Positions 4,787 through 5,575 of a DNA stretch of 5,575 bases are shown here, piece after piece (position 1 is the first letter of the stretch; the number at the start of each line of letters is the position of its first letter). The position numbers and the translations under genes are program-made. This DNA comes from Flavobacteriales bacterium UBA5871 (lineage in GTDB: Bacteria; Bacteroidota; Bacteroidia; Flavobacteriales_D; Crocinitomicaceae): positions 166 through 5,740 of the forward strand of contig DJFN01000009.1 of assembly GCA_002432085.1 (NCBI GenBank), read 5' to 3'. The notes under the pieces were generated by a model that made no database searches, was not told the DNA's origin, and saw only the letters and a list, made by a program, of their open reading frames with translations.

Positions 4787-5449
4787 ATGAAATACTTTCA
4801 GCTTACTGCCGCTGTTTTTGTCTCCATCCTTTTACTGATGCAATGCTCGGCTTCAGCCTCTTCGGACCGTTCGGATATGGAAGAAGTTATGATGCAGGCT
4901 GCCGAAGATTCGCTTCGTTCCGATTTTGATTCTACCCGTCTCACAACAATGCTGCCGGCACAGATCAAACAGCTTAAGAGCTTTATCAAACAAAAAGGCA
5001 TCTACGATAATAAAGTCGCTTTCCTGATCGACATGCGGATTCCGTCGAAATACTACCGGTTGTTCGTCGTGAATCTGAAAAACGATTCCATCATGGACCG
5101 CGCTTTGGTAGCACACGGCTCTGGATCCGAGCTCGAAGGAACCGACAGCCTGCAGTTCAGCAATACGCCCAATTCCTATATGACTTCCCTGGGAACGTAT
5201 AAGATCGGCGCTGCCTACATCGGGAATTTCGGAAGGTCGTTCAAATTGCATGGACTCGATCCTACCAACAGCAAAGCTTTGGCAAGAGCTGTCGTGTTGC
5301 ACCGCTACAGCTGCGTTCCCGACGAAGAACAGGCTTATCCGATTTGCAACAGTCTCGGTTGTCCGATGGTTTCCGAAACGTTTTTCCCTGTACTGGAAAA
5401 ATACATTGATGCTGCTGCAAAGCCGGTGTTGATGGAAATCTATTATTGA
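4787..5449 (+). CDS. Exported murein L,D-transpeptidase-like protein (YkuD_2 type)
   Basis: The 220-residue protein probably acts on peptidoglycan in the periplasm, forming or exchanging cross-links through an active-site cysteine. Residues 1-19 are a hydrophobic export signal. C20 follows LMQ, an imperfect lipobox, so it may be a lipoprotein; cleavage after A24 (ASA) is the alternative. The conserved region starts near residue 75 (KVAFLIDMRIPSKYYRLFVVN) and contains FSNTPNSYMTSLGTYKIG, LHGLDP (H155), VVLHR (H172) and CNSLGCPMVS. C192 in SLGC is the likely nucleophile and H172, 20 residues earlier, the likely catalytic histidine. The usual HG after that histidine is HR here, and two further cysteines (C176, C187) lie nearby. 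I chose the ATG at 4787 because it begins the signal peptide; an in-frame TTG at 4754 would add 11 residues read from the hairpin repeat. The gene follows the LytTR regulator and shows no promoter of its own. Confidence 0.85.
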   Translation: MKYFQLTAAVFVSILLLMQCSASASSDRSDMEEVMMQAAEDSLRSDFDSTRLTTMLPAQIKQLKSFIKQKGIYDNKVAFLIDMRIPSKYYRLFVVNLKNDSIMDRALVAHGSGSELEGTDSLQFSNTPNSYMTSLGTYKIGAAYIGNFGRSFKLHGLDPTNSKALARAVVLHRYSCVPDEEQAYPICNSLGCPMVSETFFPVLEKYIDAAAKPVLMEIYY

Positions 5450-5454
5450 ATTAG

Positions 5455-5547
5455 AAAATCCTCCCCAATATCCTTCAGCTAAAGCTGCTGTAGCAGCTGG
5501 CTTCAGTCTTCACAAGCTGCGCTTGCTCTTCCCTCCAAAGGAGGAAA
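5455..5547. repeat. Downstream hairpin cluster with CCTCCAAAGG repeat, copy B
   Basis: This begins AAAATCCTCCCC and has CCTTCA at 5472-5477. It ends with a hairpin in which CCTCC (5532-5536) pairs with GGAGG (5540-5544) around AAA. These blocks match copy A (minus strand of 2791-2827), but here about 50 bases separate them. The insert holds AGCTGC/GCAGCT (5483-5488 with 5493-5498, loop TGTA), CAAGC/GCTTG (5513-5517 with 5521-5525), and a direct repeat of CTTCAG (5473-5478, 5501-5506). No T-run follows. It starts six bases after the transpeptidase stop and may close that transcript. Nothing further is recognised to the end of the window. Confidence 0.45.
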
Positions 5548-5575
5548 TAAGAAACAAAAAACGGAACTCATTTCT

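Noticed and set aside
1..5575. Local GC skew switch as support for the origin
   Set aside because: Hand counts of 60-base blocks were mixed: C21/G13 at 481-540, C20/G10 at 1081-1140 but C9/G16 at 1501-1560; on the right C11/G15 at 4081-4140 but C16/G14 at 4261-4320. The window is too short and gene strand confounds the signal, so it was not used.

Overview
The window looks like chromosomal DNA from a member of the Bacteroidota. The signs are TACCTTTG promoter elements matching the Bacteroidota -7 consensus TAnnTTTG, A-rich leaders without a clear Shine-Dalgarno sequence, a TlpA-type thioredoxin with a long N-terminal domain, a LytTR response regulator, a YkuD_2-type L,D-transpeptidase, and intergenic hairpins built on CCTCCAAAGG. 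Base composition is roughly balanced. I cannot name the order or genus.

Layout from left to right. A secreted thioredoxin-fold protein (10-1230, +) converges on a secreted M28-family zinc metallopeptidase (1312-2769, -). Upstream of the peptidase on the same strand is rpiB, ribose-5-phosphate isomerase B (2858-3298, -), with a hairpin repeat in the 88-base gap. A 657-base non-coding region follows (3299-3955). Then come a CheY-LytTR response regulator (3956-4717, +) and a secreted L,D-transpeptidase-like protein (4787-5449, +), separated by a 69-base gap that is almost entirely inverted repeats. The last 126 bases are non-coding and hold three small hairpins, including a second copy of the CCTCCAAAGG repeat.

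The most notable part is the 657-base gap. It carries two perfect DnaA boxes (TTATCCACA at 3601-3609, and its reverse complement at 3630-3638), three boxes one mismatch away, and three weaker ones. It also has a 52-base, about 94 % A+T tract (3762-3813), a triple TCGG repeat and overlapping inverted repeats. Genes on both sides are transcribed away from it. This is what a bidirectional chromosomal origin (oriC) looks like, and I propose it as the candidate origin; dnaA itself is not in the window. A DnaA-box-like site lies between the -33 and -7 elements of the rpiB promoter, and an 8-base inverted repeat overlaps the proposed -7 element of the regulator promoter, so both divergent promoters may be controlled from within this region.

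The genes do not form one obvious pathway. The regulator and the transpeptidase may form a unit acting on the cell envelope. The M28 peptidase and the thioredoxin-fold protein are exported proteins. RpiB is central carbon metabolism. No mobile element, CRISPR array, tRNA or rRNA was seen.
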